Below are positions 25,380 to 37,237 of a stretch of DNA of 58,123 bases, in pieces; position 1 is the first letter of the stretch, and each line of letters starts with the position of its first letter. The position numbers were made by a program, and so were the translations under genes. Origin of the DNA: Geosiphon pyriformis (lineage: Eukaryota > Glomeromycota > Glomeromycetes > Archaeosporales > Geosiphonaceae); the NCBI GenBank assembly GCA_016748015.1, contig JAAOMT010000531.1:470659-528781 (forward strand). The letters run 5' to 3'. A model generated the notes under the pieces. It saw only the letters and a list, made by a program, of their open reading frames with translations, was not told where the DNA came from and made no database searches.

Positions 25380-26900
25380 ATTAAATATTTAAAATCCAAT
25401 TTTTAATTCGTTTAGAGTAGCAGTTAGTTATTTAAATAGTAAAATTTCTTATTATGTTGTTTTGTTTGTAGTTGGCATTTTTAATTTTCTAACATGCTTA
25501 ATTCTAATAAATTTATTATTGTAAAAAATATGTTGTTTAATTTTGACTTGAATATTATTAATATTTACACAGATAGTTCTTTAGAAAATTTGAATATACT
25601 TGAAATATAGAATAATACTGCTGTATTTTTTGCAGATTTAGAGATATTTATTAGTATTAGAGTAAATAATCTATTTTTTTTTACTTTAATGAAATTATAA
25701 GTTCTCACTTTGGTTTTAAAATATGTTTTTATCTTTAGTGCTATTATAATAAGCTTAAACAGTTAAGCTATTTTAAATATATATATTTGTTTAAAATAGA
25801 TTTGATATTAGGTAAAAAAATATTATATTATAAATATTATTAAGAATAAAAGTTTTTATATAATCTGATTAAAAGTCAAGAATCATTTAAGAATTTTAAA
25901 TAATAATAAAGCTAATAAACTAATTAATACTGCTTTTTTCTCAAGTTTGGCTTTATTTGTTTATGTTCAGAAAAAGTATATTAAAGCTGGTAATATGGTT
26001 GTTTCTAGAAATGCACAGTATTTTGTTTGTGATGTTTTCAAAGCTGTTTGTTATGTTTATTAAAAAGCTAGATTTAGAACCAAGATTGTTAATAAAAATT
26101 AATTTAAAAATATTGATTAAAATTATACTTTTTTAGTCTGGCATCTTAACTTATATATGACTTTTGGATATATAAATATTTTCACATCAAATTTGCACTC
26201 TTATTTTATAAAGACTTTGTATTGCAATTTATCTGTTGCTGTTTAAAAGCAGCTATACAATAAATATTATTATAGTGTTTTAAGTTTTTGTTGTAATAAG
26301 ATCAAGTTTTTTAATTATTTATTTTTATGTAAGAAGAATTGGAAGTTTGTAAATACTTGTTGAATTCACATATTGTTTTATAGAAATCTATGTTGGATTT
26401 AAACGGATCATTGTTATGTATTTTACAGCTGCTTTTTTTGTGTATATTGGATGATATTCTTTATACTGCTCTAAACAAAGGTTTTGTTTTTAAGAAATAA
26501 TATTTAGAAGCTTTCTCTATTTTTGAAAATGTCAAGATTGCTGTTAATAAGATTGTGAACTTTGTGCATAATTTATTGTGATAAGATATGATTGGTCCAG
26601 TCTAAATTCAGATTAATCATAGAAAATAGTGGTTTAATATTTTGTAATAGTTCTGTGTTTCCTGCTGTCTATGGTCTGTTATCTTTGCTTTTTGTTAATG
26701 TTGTAAGATTGCTTGGAATTGCTAAAAAATTGGGTGTTTGTTTCGGGTTATATAAGTTGTGTATGTTTTTTTCAGATATTGATAATAAGATTTGTGTTAA
26801 GATTGGCCTAAGTGGCTGGTTACATTAGTAAATACGTGATTTAGATCACTTAGTTAATGTATTGTGTTAGTGTTTGGGTCTCACTCATTAAATTAAAAAT
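25380..26900 (+). mobile_element. Decayed LINE (non-LTR retrotransposon), RNase H and 3' region
   Basis: On the plus strand from 25558 the text reads IFTDSSLENLNILEI, stop, NNTAVFFADLEIFISIRVNN...FTLMKL. This matches the LINE-type RNase H pattern (TDGS ... AAVF ... STLAELxA). The catalytic Glu of the AEL motif is Lys, and Gln after it is a stop (TAA). Further downstream are VVSRNAQYFVCDVFKAVC, VWHLNLYMTFGYINIFTS and, at 26592-26826, MVQSKFRLIIENSGLIF...FFSDIDNKICVKIG. From memory these resemble the tail of a LINE common in Rhizophagus. The differences from the motif fit C-to-T and G-to-A change, so the copy is dead. The 3' end seems to lie near 26891, at a motif shared with 4834-4874. Confidence 0.7.
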
Positions 26901-27840
26901 TAAAAACTTTTCTTTTCTGATAAAAGCTAAAGCAAAAGACTTTAATTTGTTTAATATTGAAAAAAAGAAGTTAAGAACTTTATTATTTTTATTTAAGTAC
27001 CAAAATTAGGCTGTTTTACTAGTTTTTTAAGTTATAAACATGAGTATAAGTTCTTTGCAAAGCCATATTATTCATAGGTTTATAATTATCCATTTTTTTA
27101 TCATCAATAAAACTGGTCTTTTTTACATAAACATTATCTATATTCTTAATATTAATATTTCTATTAACATTATTTTAACAACTGTTAACTCTACCTTTTC
27201 AAGGCTTAGACTTAGAATTCACATCAGCTTTCAACATATTTGCCATCCAAAAAACCAGTAAACTACTGTTGAGCTTCCTTGCCTTCTTTTTCATCTTGCC
27301 AAAATTATTTGTTGAAATATCTTTCTTAGTACCAAAATGAGTTTTTATTTTGTTTTTACTTTTTACTGAACCAACAGTAGGAATGCCCAAAGGCTCCAGC
27401 TTTGTAAATAAGAGTGTTTTGAAAGAAATAGCTTACGAAAAAACTGGGTAAAAAGAAAAATAGTAAAGTATTTCTTCAACTTCTCTTTGCTCTCTTCGTG
27501 GTCAGAAGATCAACAAAAGAAAGTTTTTTATACTTTTAGTTTAATATTGTTTTTAAAACCCAATTTAAACAAAAATAATAATTATTATTGTCAAATAATT
27601 AAAATATATATATTTTAAAATCTTGATCTTTTATGAAATGAATTTAAAAATCACTATAATTTAAAATATATAATACATTTTGTTATGAGTGAATTATATT
27701 TATTAAAAATTTTGTAAATCTAACTTTTCTGAAATTTCTGGAAGGTAAATAAATTCTGTTTTGAAAATATCATTCGAAAAAAAGTCAGGTATAATGAATC
27801 AAAGAATTAATCAATGTAAAACTTTACTAAATTAGATAAA
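26901..27840. other. Repeat-derived DNA between LINE remnant and kinase
   Basis: On the minus strand, 27410-27199 reads KLEPLGIPTVGSVKSKNK...KMKKKARKLNSSLLVFWMANML, a short Lys-rich frame that looks like a worn transposon ORF and not a cellular gene. I do not recognise the family. The rest, 27530-27840, is AT-rich DNA downstream of the kinase stop codon. Confidence 0.35.
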
Positions 27841-29226
27841 CTAACCTTTTGTTTCTTCAATCATTTGCAAACTTAAAAGACGACTTGTATAAACTGCTCC
27901 TGAATGAATGTTTGTTGTCGTTATTGAATAATTTGTTGTCGCATCGTTCTTCAATATTTCTTTTACATATTTATTGGATTCTTTAAGCTGTTCCATTTCA
28001 GGCGCGTCAGCTTCACGCCGTTCATAAATCTTAATAAGTTCCCCCAACTTCTTTTTGACTTCTTCGGCAGTAGGACGATTCTCAGGATTAGCATCCCAGC
28101 ACTTTTCAATTATTTTGGCAATACAAGGTGGAATAAGAGGGGAGGTAATTTTAGGTCTGGCACCATTTAGAATATCCATTATTAGAGGGTGGTCATGTGT
28201 ACGATCATAAAAGGGAGGCTTTCCTGTTGCTAATTCCCATAATAACATGGCAAGACTATAAATATCACCAGCCATTTCAAACTTTCCTCCTCTTAAAACC
28301 TCTGGTGGGATGTATGGAACCACTCCAAATATTCCTTTTTTGTCATCTCTTGTTGCGAAATTGTTTGTAAGTTGACATAATCCGAGGTCTCCAATATCTA
28401 CCCATTGTTCATCATGCTGTAGGATGTTGCCCGAGTGTAGGTCACGATGAACCATACCAGCAGAATGAATGTTATCAAGTCCAATAGCTATATAATGCGC
28501 GATCGATAATTTATCGTACCAATCAGTAGAATAAAAATTTGTTGATAAATGTTTTCGCATATCTCCATATTTGGCAAAATCCATCACAATTCCATACTGG
28601 AGTGTTTCAGCGTTTTGCGTAATCCCATGGATTGAAGAGATATTGAGTAGTTCCTTACTGTTATTATTAAACATAGTTCTTTGGATATTTAACTATCAAC
28701 AGTGTAAAAAATTTTAAATTAAATAAGCAGATAATATAAATAATAATAAAAACAATTTGGTTACCTCTTTAAACACTTCTTCACTGTTCTGTATAAATTT
28801 TATTGCCACTTCTGTCCCTTCTTCATTTCTTTTAGACCTTTCATAATGCATTTCACCATGATGTTTTATAGTATATTCATTAATTAATCCATCAATTACA
28901 GTTGCTTTATAAATTGTACCGAACCCTCCTCTACCAATTTCCTTGATATTCGACAAACGCTCCCATGGAATCCAAGAATAATAATTAATATAACCATTGT
29001 AAAATTCTCTATTATGTTCACTATCAGGTGGATAATAGATTGGATTCTTAATTATTTCATCAACCACTTTATTGCCGCTCGAAAAGTCTAGGTAAAGTTT
29101 TTCAAAAAATAAGAACCAGCATATCCTACACCGATTATAATTATCTTGGATGTTTTTTTGACACACTTCACATAGGCTGCAATCATGAGTTTCTGGACGA
29201 GTTCTTTTAATTCCAAGGATTTCCAT
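27841..29226 (-). CDS. TKL-like protein kinase with N-terminal Cys motif (intact)
   Basis: A two-exon gene of 437 residues: exon 1 29226-28765, intron 28764-28693 (GTAACC...ATAG, 72 bp), exon 2 28692-27841, phase 0. The N-terminus has a Cys cluster, HDC-x2-C-x2-C (16, 19, 22) and C-x2-C (33, 36), possibly metal-binding. The kinase domain follows WIPWERLSNIKEIGRGGFG (Gly loop, about 98-103), with VAIK lysine 143, HRDLHSGN (236-243), DLG in place of DFG (256-258), PPE (283-285), DIYSLAMLLWELATGKPP, and the closing arginine in NPENRPTAEE. It should phosphorylate Ser/Thr proteins. The tail after residue about 380 is charged and conserved in the pseudogene copies. Start choice rests on alignment with the copy at 45367. 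It is the only complete one of five related copies here. Substrate and pathway are unknown. Confidence 0.92.
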
Positions 29227-29280
29227 TTTGTGGATAGGCGTGGATAAGTATGGATAAGTGCGGATAAAGGATTAAATGTA

Positions 29281-29412
29281 AATAAGTTACTATGTGAATG
29301 TCGATAAAATAGGGGTTCTTTGAAAAGCTTTATTTGATAGTACGTTTAGAAAGTAAATTTTAAATGAGAGCTCGTATTTATGTTTCTCTATGTTCACATA
29401 GTTTAACAAATT
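29281..29412 (-). promoter_or_regulatory. Conserved upstream block of the kinase family (copy 3)
   Basis: Upstream of the intact kinase start. The core GATAGTACGTTTAGAAAGT, a TATTTATGTT-TTCTCTATGTTC stretch and CATAGTTTAACAAAT also occur, in order, at 45408-45535 and 56580-56678, upstream of the two other first exons. Intergenic DNA elsewhere is too diverged to align, so this was either copied together with the gene or kept as a promoter. Confidence 0.65.
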
Positions 29413-30730
29413 AAATTTATTTAAAAAAATGTTGATAAACAGGTTTAACTTTGGAACAAATTTCCCCTTGTCTCATAAAACGATTTAGGCTTAAAAATGC
29501 AGTACTATAGAAATTCTTTGTGCACCCAAAACAGAAAAGACCGCTTTTGATTTCTGGTTTTGTTAGTTCTCGGTTTCTCTCTAAACTATATTCGGATTGC
29601 CAAATAAAAGTTTAAGATATCTTCTTTCATATCACTTACAAGAAAACTTTTTATTAAATTGGAGACCGAGCTAACGTGAACCAATAATTCGAAATGGCAG
29701 AGTAACCACAGTATCTTGCCACAACTGGTGTAATGTTAGCATTGTGATCTTTTAAACATATCTGAAAATATTATTACTTTATAAATTTAACGTGCAGCTT
29801 AATATTTTTAATTTATGAAAATTTGTATTTAATTTGAGAAAAAATTTAGATTTTTATTCAATTATTTATCAACTTAAATTGTTTTCTCAAAGTATAAAAG
29901 TAATTGTATAGTTCGGGCGGAGAAAGTATTAGCGACATATTGGTACCAAAATTTGTCGCGTTTCCAAATTCCAAAAAAAAGCCAACGCGTAAATTTTATT
30001 TTTATTTCCCCATGATATCACCCACCACCTATTTATTCTATTTATTCCCCCCACCAAAATTAGCATACTTTACTTAATTATTGATTCATTGTTAAATTAA
30101 TTTTTAATTTTTTTAATAAATATATATATGATATATTTTCAAAATTGTAAAAATAAATAAATAAATGATAATCAATATTTATAATTTTAAATTATTATTT
30201 CAAATTTAATTTTTTACAATTATTTTGTTTAAAATTTTATTTGTTTTTTTCTTGCTTATTTTAATATTTTATTTATAAGATATTATTAATTAATATTTTA
30301 AAATTTAATTAAATTTCCGTTTGTTTTATTTAGATTTAAATAAAATGTGTAGGAAACAAATAATAATAATAATAATATATTTATTGTTATATAAATCAAA
30401 ATTAATAACAGTTTTATATACAAATATTTATTTACAAATCTGTATTTTTTATTTTTTCTCAACAAATTAATTTTAGTCAATTATTAATAAAAAATTTTAT
30501 GACAAAATTAATTATTCATATACATATTATTTATTAATTTTGCTATTTTATAATAATTTATATAAATTAAGAATTTGTATTTAAAAATTATTAATATTAA
30601 AATATTTGATTTTCTTCCAAAAATACTTGATATCATATCCACAATATTTATATCATATTTAAAAAAACTAAAACAATCTGGCTGAATTATTTAATGTATA
30701 TAATCTATATTGATGTAAAACAAGATTCAT
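29413..30730. other. Intergenic DNA between kinase and cofactor B gene
   Basis: The part 29450-29660 still resembles DNA upstream of the second kinase (for example CGCTTTT-ATTTCTGG-TTTGTTAG-CTCGGTTTCTCT at 29551-29585 and 45837-45880). Beyond about 29700 it is AT-rich with no gene seen. Confidence 0.5.
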
Positions 30731-31804
30731 TTAAATCTCCTCAATCAATTCTTCTGGATAGTCTCCCACTTTCACTTTGTTGGGGCGAACGAACGCGCCG
30801 TGTTTGGGTGCAGCCTTAAAATAATGTTCACCTTGAACGCTTTAAAATTAAAATTAAAATTTGAATTATTAAAGGTATTTAAGTGGATTGATTTTATAGA
30901 TCAAATAGTACGTACGTTCCATCATGTTTTCCGAAGGGTTCATCATATTCAATACCAACCCAATATCCTGGTTTGAATTTGGTTTCACCTATTGTGTGAA
31001 AATATTAGCTACCAATTAAAACTCAATTTAATAATATATTCCAGTCAATATCACTAACCAACATATCGAACTATTCCACGTCGCTTCAGCCCGTCTTCAC
31101 TCGATTCACCGAACTCCACTTCACAACGATCCCCAACTTTGATATTTCTTGCCTCCTCCTCAAATGTATGAGAGTCGTCTGAGGTGCTGGTTTGAGCACC
31201 AGCGAATCGACCAAGTTTGTTACGTTGTTTAAAGGCAAGTACCGAATCTTGGTAGTGGGTAGATTAAGATTAGATATCTTTTTGTTAGTTGAAAAATTGC
31301 CTTTAATACCTGTTCGTTTCGCATACTCATCCTCTGGCAATTCATATTTTTCCACTAGTGACACATCAGTATATTGATTTTTAAACCCACTGGGATTCGA
31401 ATTGATTACCTAGAGGCAAGTCCAAATGGTAAAACTTTATACACTAAAAAGACCCGGCAAGTAAAGAACCATGTTCTTAAATACCTTCAATGTCATAAAA
31501 TTATCAACCGGAAAGGCGCCCAACATGTAATCATCCCCTTCTACTGAAGCAACCGGTATTTCTCCATTCAAGAGCTGTAGTACTTGGGAAGAGGCAGGCA
31601 CACCAGTGATCGGCTCAAGTTTTATCTGAAAATTGAGAAGATACGCTAAAAAGTTTTATTTAAAATTTTTAAAAGCGTACCAAGCAATTATAATTTGATA
31701 GGAATATCTATTATTACTTTAAGATCACCTATCGTGATACTTTTGCTAAAACGACGTTCCGAAGACGTGTTTTCACTTTGCACAAATATTGTCAGAATAG
31801 ACAT
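30731..31804 (-). CDS. TBCB: Tubulin-folding cofactor B (Alf1-type)
   Basis: Six exons give 232 residues: 31804-31718, 31625-31485, 31409-31310, 31247-31059, 30988-30916 and 30839-30731, with five GT-AG introns of 62-92 bp that all keep frame. Residues 1 to about 85 form the ubiquitin-like domain ([20 protein letters not shown], then [13 protein letters not shown]). [21 protein letters not shown] links to the CAP-Gly domain at about 145-225, with [30 protein letters not shown] at 193-196 (usual form KNDG), and HGAFVRP. The protein ends PEELIEEI, close to the acidic DEI end of animal TBCB. Length is near the animal protein (about 244). The product captures alpha-tubulin from chaperonin and works with cofactor E in heterodimer assembly, in the cytosol. 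It is followed upstream, same strand, by the ArfGEF stop 569 bp away. Confidence 0.95.
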
Positions 31805-32373
31805 TATGTTAATTTTCGTTTGTCTATGGTTTGCTGGATTCAATTTTTATGTAATACAGTGTCGATTCGTTATCATCTGATTCAATTATTAGTTTATGGT
31901 TACCCAAATATAAGTGCATGTTTGTAGCGTGAAAAGAAATTTTTTCGAAATCAAACATTAAATAATTGTATAAAGTGCAAGGTGGATGAATCTAGCTGTA
32001 AATGTAGCTCTTGTGAATAAATTCAAGATATATTTTACAGTGAAAGGGAATTAACTAAAGGATATCAGGAAAGAGAGTCTATTACAATCCCATATAATAT
32101 AGTACTAATAAAGGTAGGAGAATCTACAAAATAATTATAATAAACAAATAGTAAAATCAAAATACACATTAAGCCTCCAAAATTATGAGACTCTAAAAAT
32201 TATCGTAAAAGGGAAGCTGCCGAAAGTACAAATATCATTATTTACTTTTTTGCTTTCATAACATCCATTCCGCTGTGTTCAAATAAATTAATTCAAAAAA
32301 CAACAAAGTCCGTACCTCAAACCCACTATACTACAATTTGGTAAAAAAATCATCATCAAAGCATACCAGTAGC
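31805..32373. other. Intergenic DNA between cofactor B and ArfGEF genes
   Basis: A 569-bp gap between two genes on the same strand. It should hold the cofactor B promoter and the ArfGEF 3' end. In the reverse strand there are AG sites (near 32335 and 32280) that could accept a further ArfGEF intron if the GTAAAT at 32391-32386 is used as a donor, so the ArfGEF C-terminus is not fixed. Confidence 0.5.
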
Positions 32374-35300
32374 TCATGAAAAACGATTTACCCATCTTGT
32401 AGGTATATCATAATCAATCTCGTCGTCGCTCATACTTCCCATCCTTCGTCTCGATTCTTCCATCACCGCTCTTTTGCCCGATAGCGGATATGTTGATGAT
32501 ATAATCTTTCCTGTTATACTTTTATGTGAGGATGATTCTAAAGGTAGATTATCTCCTTCCTCTTCATCACCTTCTGTATCATATATTCCATTGTATAAAA
32601 GTTCTTTGGGCAAATTTAAAGTAAAGCCATCACCAGGTGTCCATGTAGCTCGATGAAACAATCTTAGCGATTGACGCGCTTTCGCGCGGAATTCTTCTCG
32701 CTTTTTTTCTCTTTTTCTATCTTCTTCTGTGATAGTCGTGGTAATTGTTGGAATCGGTGAAATATTTTCATTATCAGAGTCGATGCCTTTTGCTCTCTCT
32801 CTTTCTCTTCTCCTTTCAGCGCGAATTGTCATTGAATTTTCAATACACTCGATATATGTGGTGTACTTGACCATTTCGTAAAGTAACCACTGAGACTTTT
32901 TTTCCCAGTTTGAAAGGGCTTTGGCACAATTTGAAGAACGAGGATGATACTTTTTAAAGTAGAATGTTTTTCATTAAAATGTGACTGAATAGAATTAGAA
33001 GATAATACAAATAGCTTACCAATTTTGTCATAGGCTCGCGATAACTCTTATGTGCCTCTAGCTCATTTTCCAAATCAGTAATATATTTTTTGAGTGCAGT
33101 CAATTGTTGATCCTGAAATAATTGTGAAATGAATTAAGAGATAAATCTGGTAACTCTGTATTTAAGTAACTTATATTTTACCTCTTTGAAGTTGCTAGCA
33201 ACCATGGGAGGTAGTGGAGCCTTCCATTCATTGACGAAAGTTCGATCACTATTTGACAAATTTGCGCTCATTATACTTCGACCGTCGCTCAAGCTTTGGT
33301 GATCCTCATATTCCTCGTTAGTATCCGCCGAAATATGAGTCTCCATACAACGACTCCATCCATATTCCATATTGCTAACACCACCAACTAATGGCTCTTT
33401 GCTGGTCATTGCAGCCCAGTAATTACAGGTAGATACCCATTCCTCCACGAGCTCCGGAGTACCCGCTTGGAAAAAGTAGAGCCCACCATTAGATAAGGAT
33501 AGAGCAAATACGTAAGGACGATCTCGATTGTAACCAGGAGAAGGAAGGGCATTGGTAATTGTATGACATAGACTAACTTCTCCGAGAAGTGTAGCGTTCG
33601 CCTATTATTAAATTTTTGATTAATTATGTTTGAGGAGAGAATTGAAAATGTAAAAAGAAGAAATTGCACATCACTTACCAACCAATTGCCACCACCAACA
33701 CTTCCACCAGTTGAACCATTAATATTACCACTACTAGATGAGTTTGTCTCGAATCTATACATTCTTAAATCACCATTTTCCACCACCACAAAACATTCTT
33801 TCCAATTCTTATCTTTCGCTCTCTTATTAGTGGATTCCCAATAATTTTTTCTCACAAGATTCCCCTCCTTGGCGTAAGGTGCACCAGATAAATATAAAGC
33901 TAAAGATTCGGTTGTCGAAACTGAATCGGCCAAAGAAACATTATCCTCGTCATCCCTTTCTTTAGATGCCTTTTCCGAAATATTCGAAAAGTCATCGAAA
34001 GATTGATGACGCAATGTATTTGATGAAATGGTCGTAGCAAGGGTTTGTGAGCTATTTCGATGATTCACAGTCGTCTGCGGAATATCAAAAGAAATTTAAC
34101 AAAATCACATAAACCAATTAAGGAAATTAAGTTCACTACCAAAAGTCAATATTTACCCCGATACTAGTCTCACTTCCGCCGCTTCCCAGACTGGGAACAG
34201 GAGAGTATCTCTCACCTTTTACCGATGTTCGTTTCAAATTTTTCAAAGCATTTAACCTATGTGGATGACCCAATAAGCTAGCACTTCTTTTCATTCCAAG
34301 ATTGTTTAAAAATGGAGATACAGTTTCAGGCACTTTTTCCAAGGCTGGTGATAATGGTTGTAAGATTTGATTGGCTTTTATAGCCACATATATTTCTTTA
34401 AGCAGATTTTCCAATTCGGAATCCGTTTGACGAGAGTATCCAGAATTATGACCGTAAGAATGAAAAGCACTCATAAAGGATACTGTTGAGATGCTACCGC
34501 TCGGATGACTCGTCCAGCTTTTGATGCTGTCACTTCGACGCGGTCGAGCAGTAACGGATGTGTCCATAGTAGCGCTAGTGTCCAGTGATAGGGTACTTTG
34601 TTCATCGTCACACGATTCAATCGTGCTAGAATTATTGCTGATTGTCCTGCTTGATGAAATTTGTTGTGAATGAATGGCAAACATGGTATTTCTGACGAAT
34701 TGAGCACGAGACATTTTAGTGATGCCTTGGGCAACATGAAGGTCAGTATTAAGAAGTAACAAGGAATATGAAATTGCGTAAACAACATCTATTATTATAT
34801 GAAAAAGAATTGATTAATATATGAACATCCCAAAAAGGATTGGAAGAAATTCCAAATGACATGCCAGAACTAGCGAAGAGACCGCCGGGATTACACTCCC
34901 AATATCGACGGGAAAATGCCTCAAGAATGCGATCCACCTGCTGTGTTTCACCTTTTATATAAAGACGTGCGCAGAGTCGTCTTAAAAATGAAATAAAAAG
35001 ATTGATAAAACTTCAAGGATGTCCAGAAACAAAAATAAAAGCAAAAGCAACCAACCGAAAAGCAAAATCTAGTCGTAATCCTTTAAAATCATAATACTCC
35101 ATATAGCATTTTAAAGCGCGTGTATTAGCCGTTTTACTAATTGAAATGTAAGCGAGATTGATGAGCTCTAGAAATTCAAACTGAATTGAAATTTTAAAAT
35201 TCAAATTACTCACTTTCCCCCTAAAAATTCGGCGATAGATTCCTTTGGCATGAACGTTTCATCTTCCTCATAGCATCTTTTAGCCGCTATCCTAGCCTTG

Positions 35301-37199
35301 GCCCATGCAATGTCATCCGCATCTTTTTCGGGAACTTCAGGTGGTGATTGATCTTTAATTAAACTCACATCTGGAGAATTCTCAGACGAGGTTATATGAT
35401 CCACTTGGATATAAGGGGTTGAATTTGTTATCCTGTCCCGATTCTGATTGCTATTTCCGACGAATTCATCACTGGGAATCGGAGAAGGTGGAGCAGTATG
35501 AAGGGTTCCGGTGGATCCGCTGGCTGTTTCATAATTTGAGCTTGCAAAACTGGAGGCTTGTAGCATATGCGGTGAAGTAGAGGCCGATGCCTTATTAGCT
35601 TTAGCAAATTGCGCTGATTTCGGTAAATCTGGCAATTTTTTATTTGGTCTCTTTGGTATCGTAGAAGGACTGAGACCTGTTTCCGTACCTGTGTCGGGGG
35701 TTTCTTGTCTTTGACCCTTTTTGAATAAGCCTTGCTCGTCGGCAGAGGCCATCAATGAACCCCTACTGAACATAGCCTCTTCCTTTTCATTTTCCACGAT
35801 ATTTTTAATGGATATGTGGGAACTATTATCACTACTAACTGTGGATTGTCGCTGAGGTGTTGATGATAAGGATCTTAATTTACCGTGTTCTTCTGCTTGT
35901 GCCATTAGAGATCCTGGAGAGAAAAAAGAAGAGGTAGCTTTGGGTTCATTACCACTGACAGGAATGGTAGATGGTGATTTACTATTGTTTGATTTGGTGT
36001 TTAAGGTCGAGAATTCATTACTAAGCGTTGATGATTTAAGAAGAACCAATGGAACATCTTCAAGACGCGCGATTGGTATATCTTCATCTGATTCTACAGA
36101 ATTTTGCAAGTTTACAAATATTTCGGTTTTTGCAGATAACGATAAAGGAAGATGCATTTTTGAATCATATTCTTTTTTTGTTTCTTGCTTACTTGATGTT
36201 ATATTGTTTTTTATCGGTGGAAGTGGCTTCATCAATTTAGAATGGGCACTGCCATAATTTTTCTGCATTAAATCGGATAACTCTGGCTCTTTTTCATCAA
36301 AAATATTCCTCTTTTCTAGTTTCATCTTTTCACTTTTTATTAATGGTAAACTAATTACAGTGTTGCGGTCATATTTGGTATCCAAAAAGTTTGTTTTCTC
36401 AAAAGAACTATTGTCCGTGTTTGTGTTACTGACGAAATCATAGTGACGTCCAAGATTTTCTGGGACACTCTTATTTGCTCCCAGTAATGGATTTCGATAA
36501 ATATTTTCACGACGATCAATGTCTGCTTCGAGTTTATCAAAAATTGATTGATATTGTTTAACCGTAAGATCCAAGGTTTCCTCTTCATCGTCAGAATAAT
36601 CATCATCACCATCATCACCATCATCACCATCATCACCATCATCACCATCATTACCATCATCGATATCTTCGTAATCGGAGAAGGAAATTTCAGAGGCAGC
36701 TTTGCCTGAGCTTTCATTGTTCAAACTGGTACGAACAGGAAACGTATGAATCTCAGCTTTTCGATTATTTGACGGTTCGTGAAGATCAGTAGGAGTTGAG
36801 CGTTCCTCTTGATCAGAGTGCTATTCGAAATTTTCAATTACAAATTTTAGTATTTAATTGCGGAAAATGGCAAAAAATAAAGCAAATCAAGTTCCTACCT
36901 TGTTTCCAAGTTTTCTAAAGAATGTAGAGGTTTTCCTCATTGTAAGTCTCATTTTATTCTAGTTGAGTTTTGTGGTAAACATAAATATCAACATAGCAAA
37001 ATTTTGACAAGAAAAAGTTTTGAAGAAAGAAGAGTCAATAAAGCCGTTCAGCTTTTTAATGAGTACCAAAGAAATTAAATATATTTGTGACATATGCATG
37101 CGAGCTGGTAAACACTGCATGTTAAAGTAGCCTTTAGGGTAGTTTGTTATTGTCCTCCAACTTTTTTTTCAATGTTGGATAAACAACAACAACAACAGC

Positions 37200-37237
<38 letters not shown>

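Noticed and set aside
34471-34788. Minus-strand frame starting MLFTQFHIPCYF
   Set aside because: Alternative frame of Sec7 exon 6; the frame reading YSLLLLNTDLHVAQ is the conserved one.
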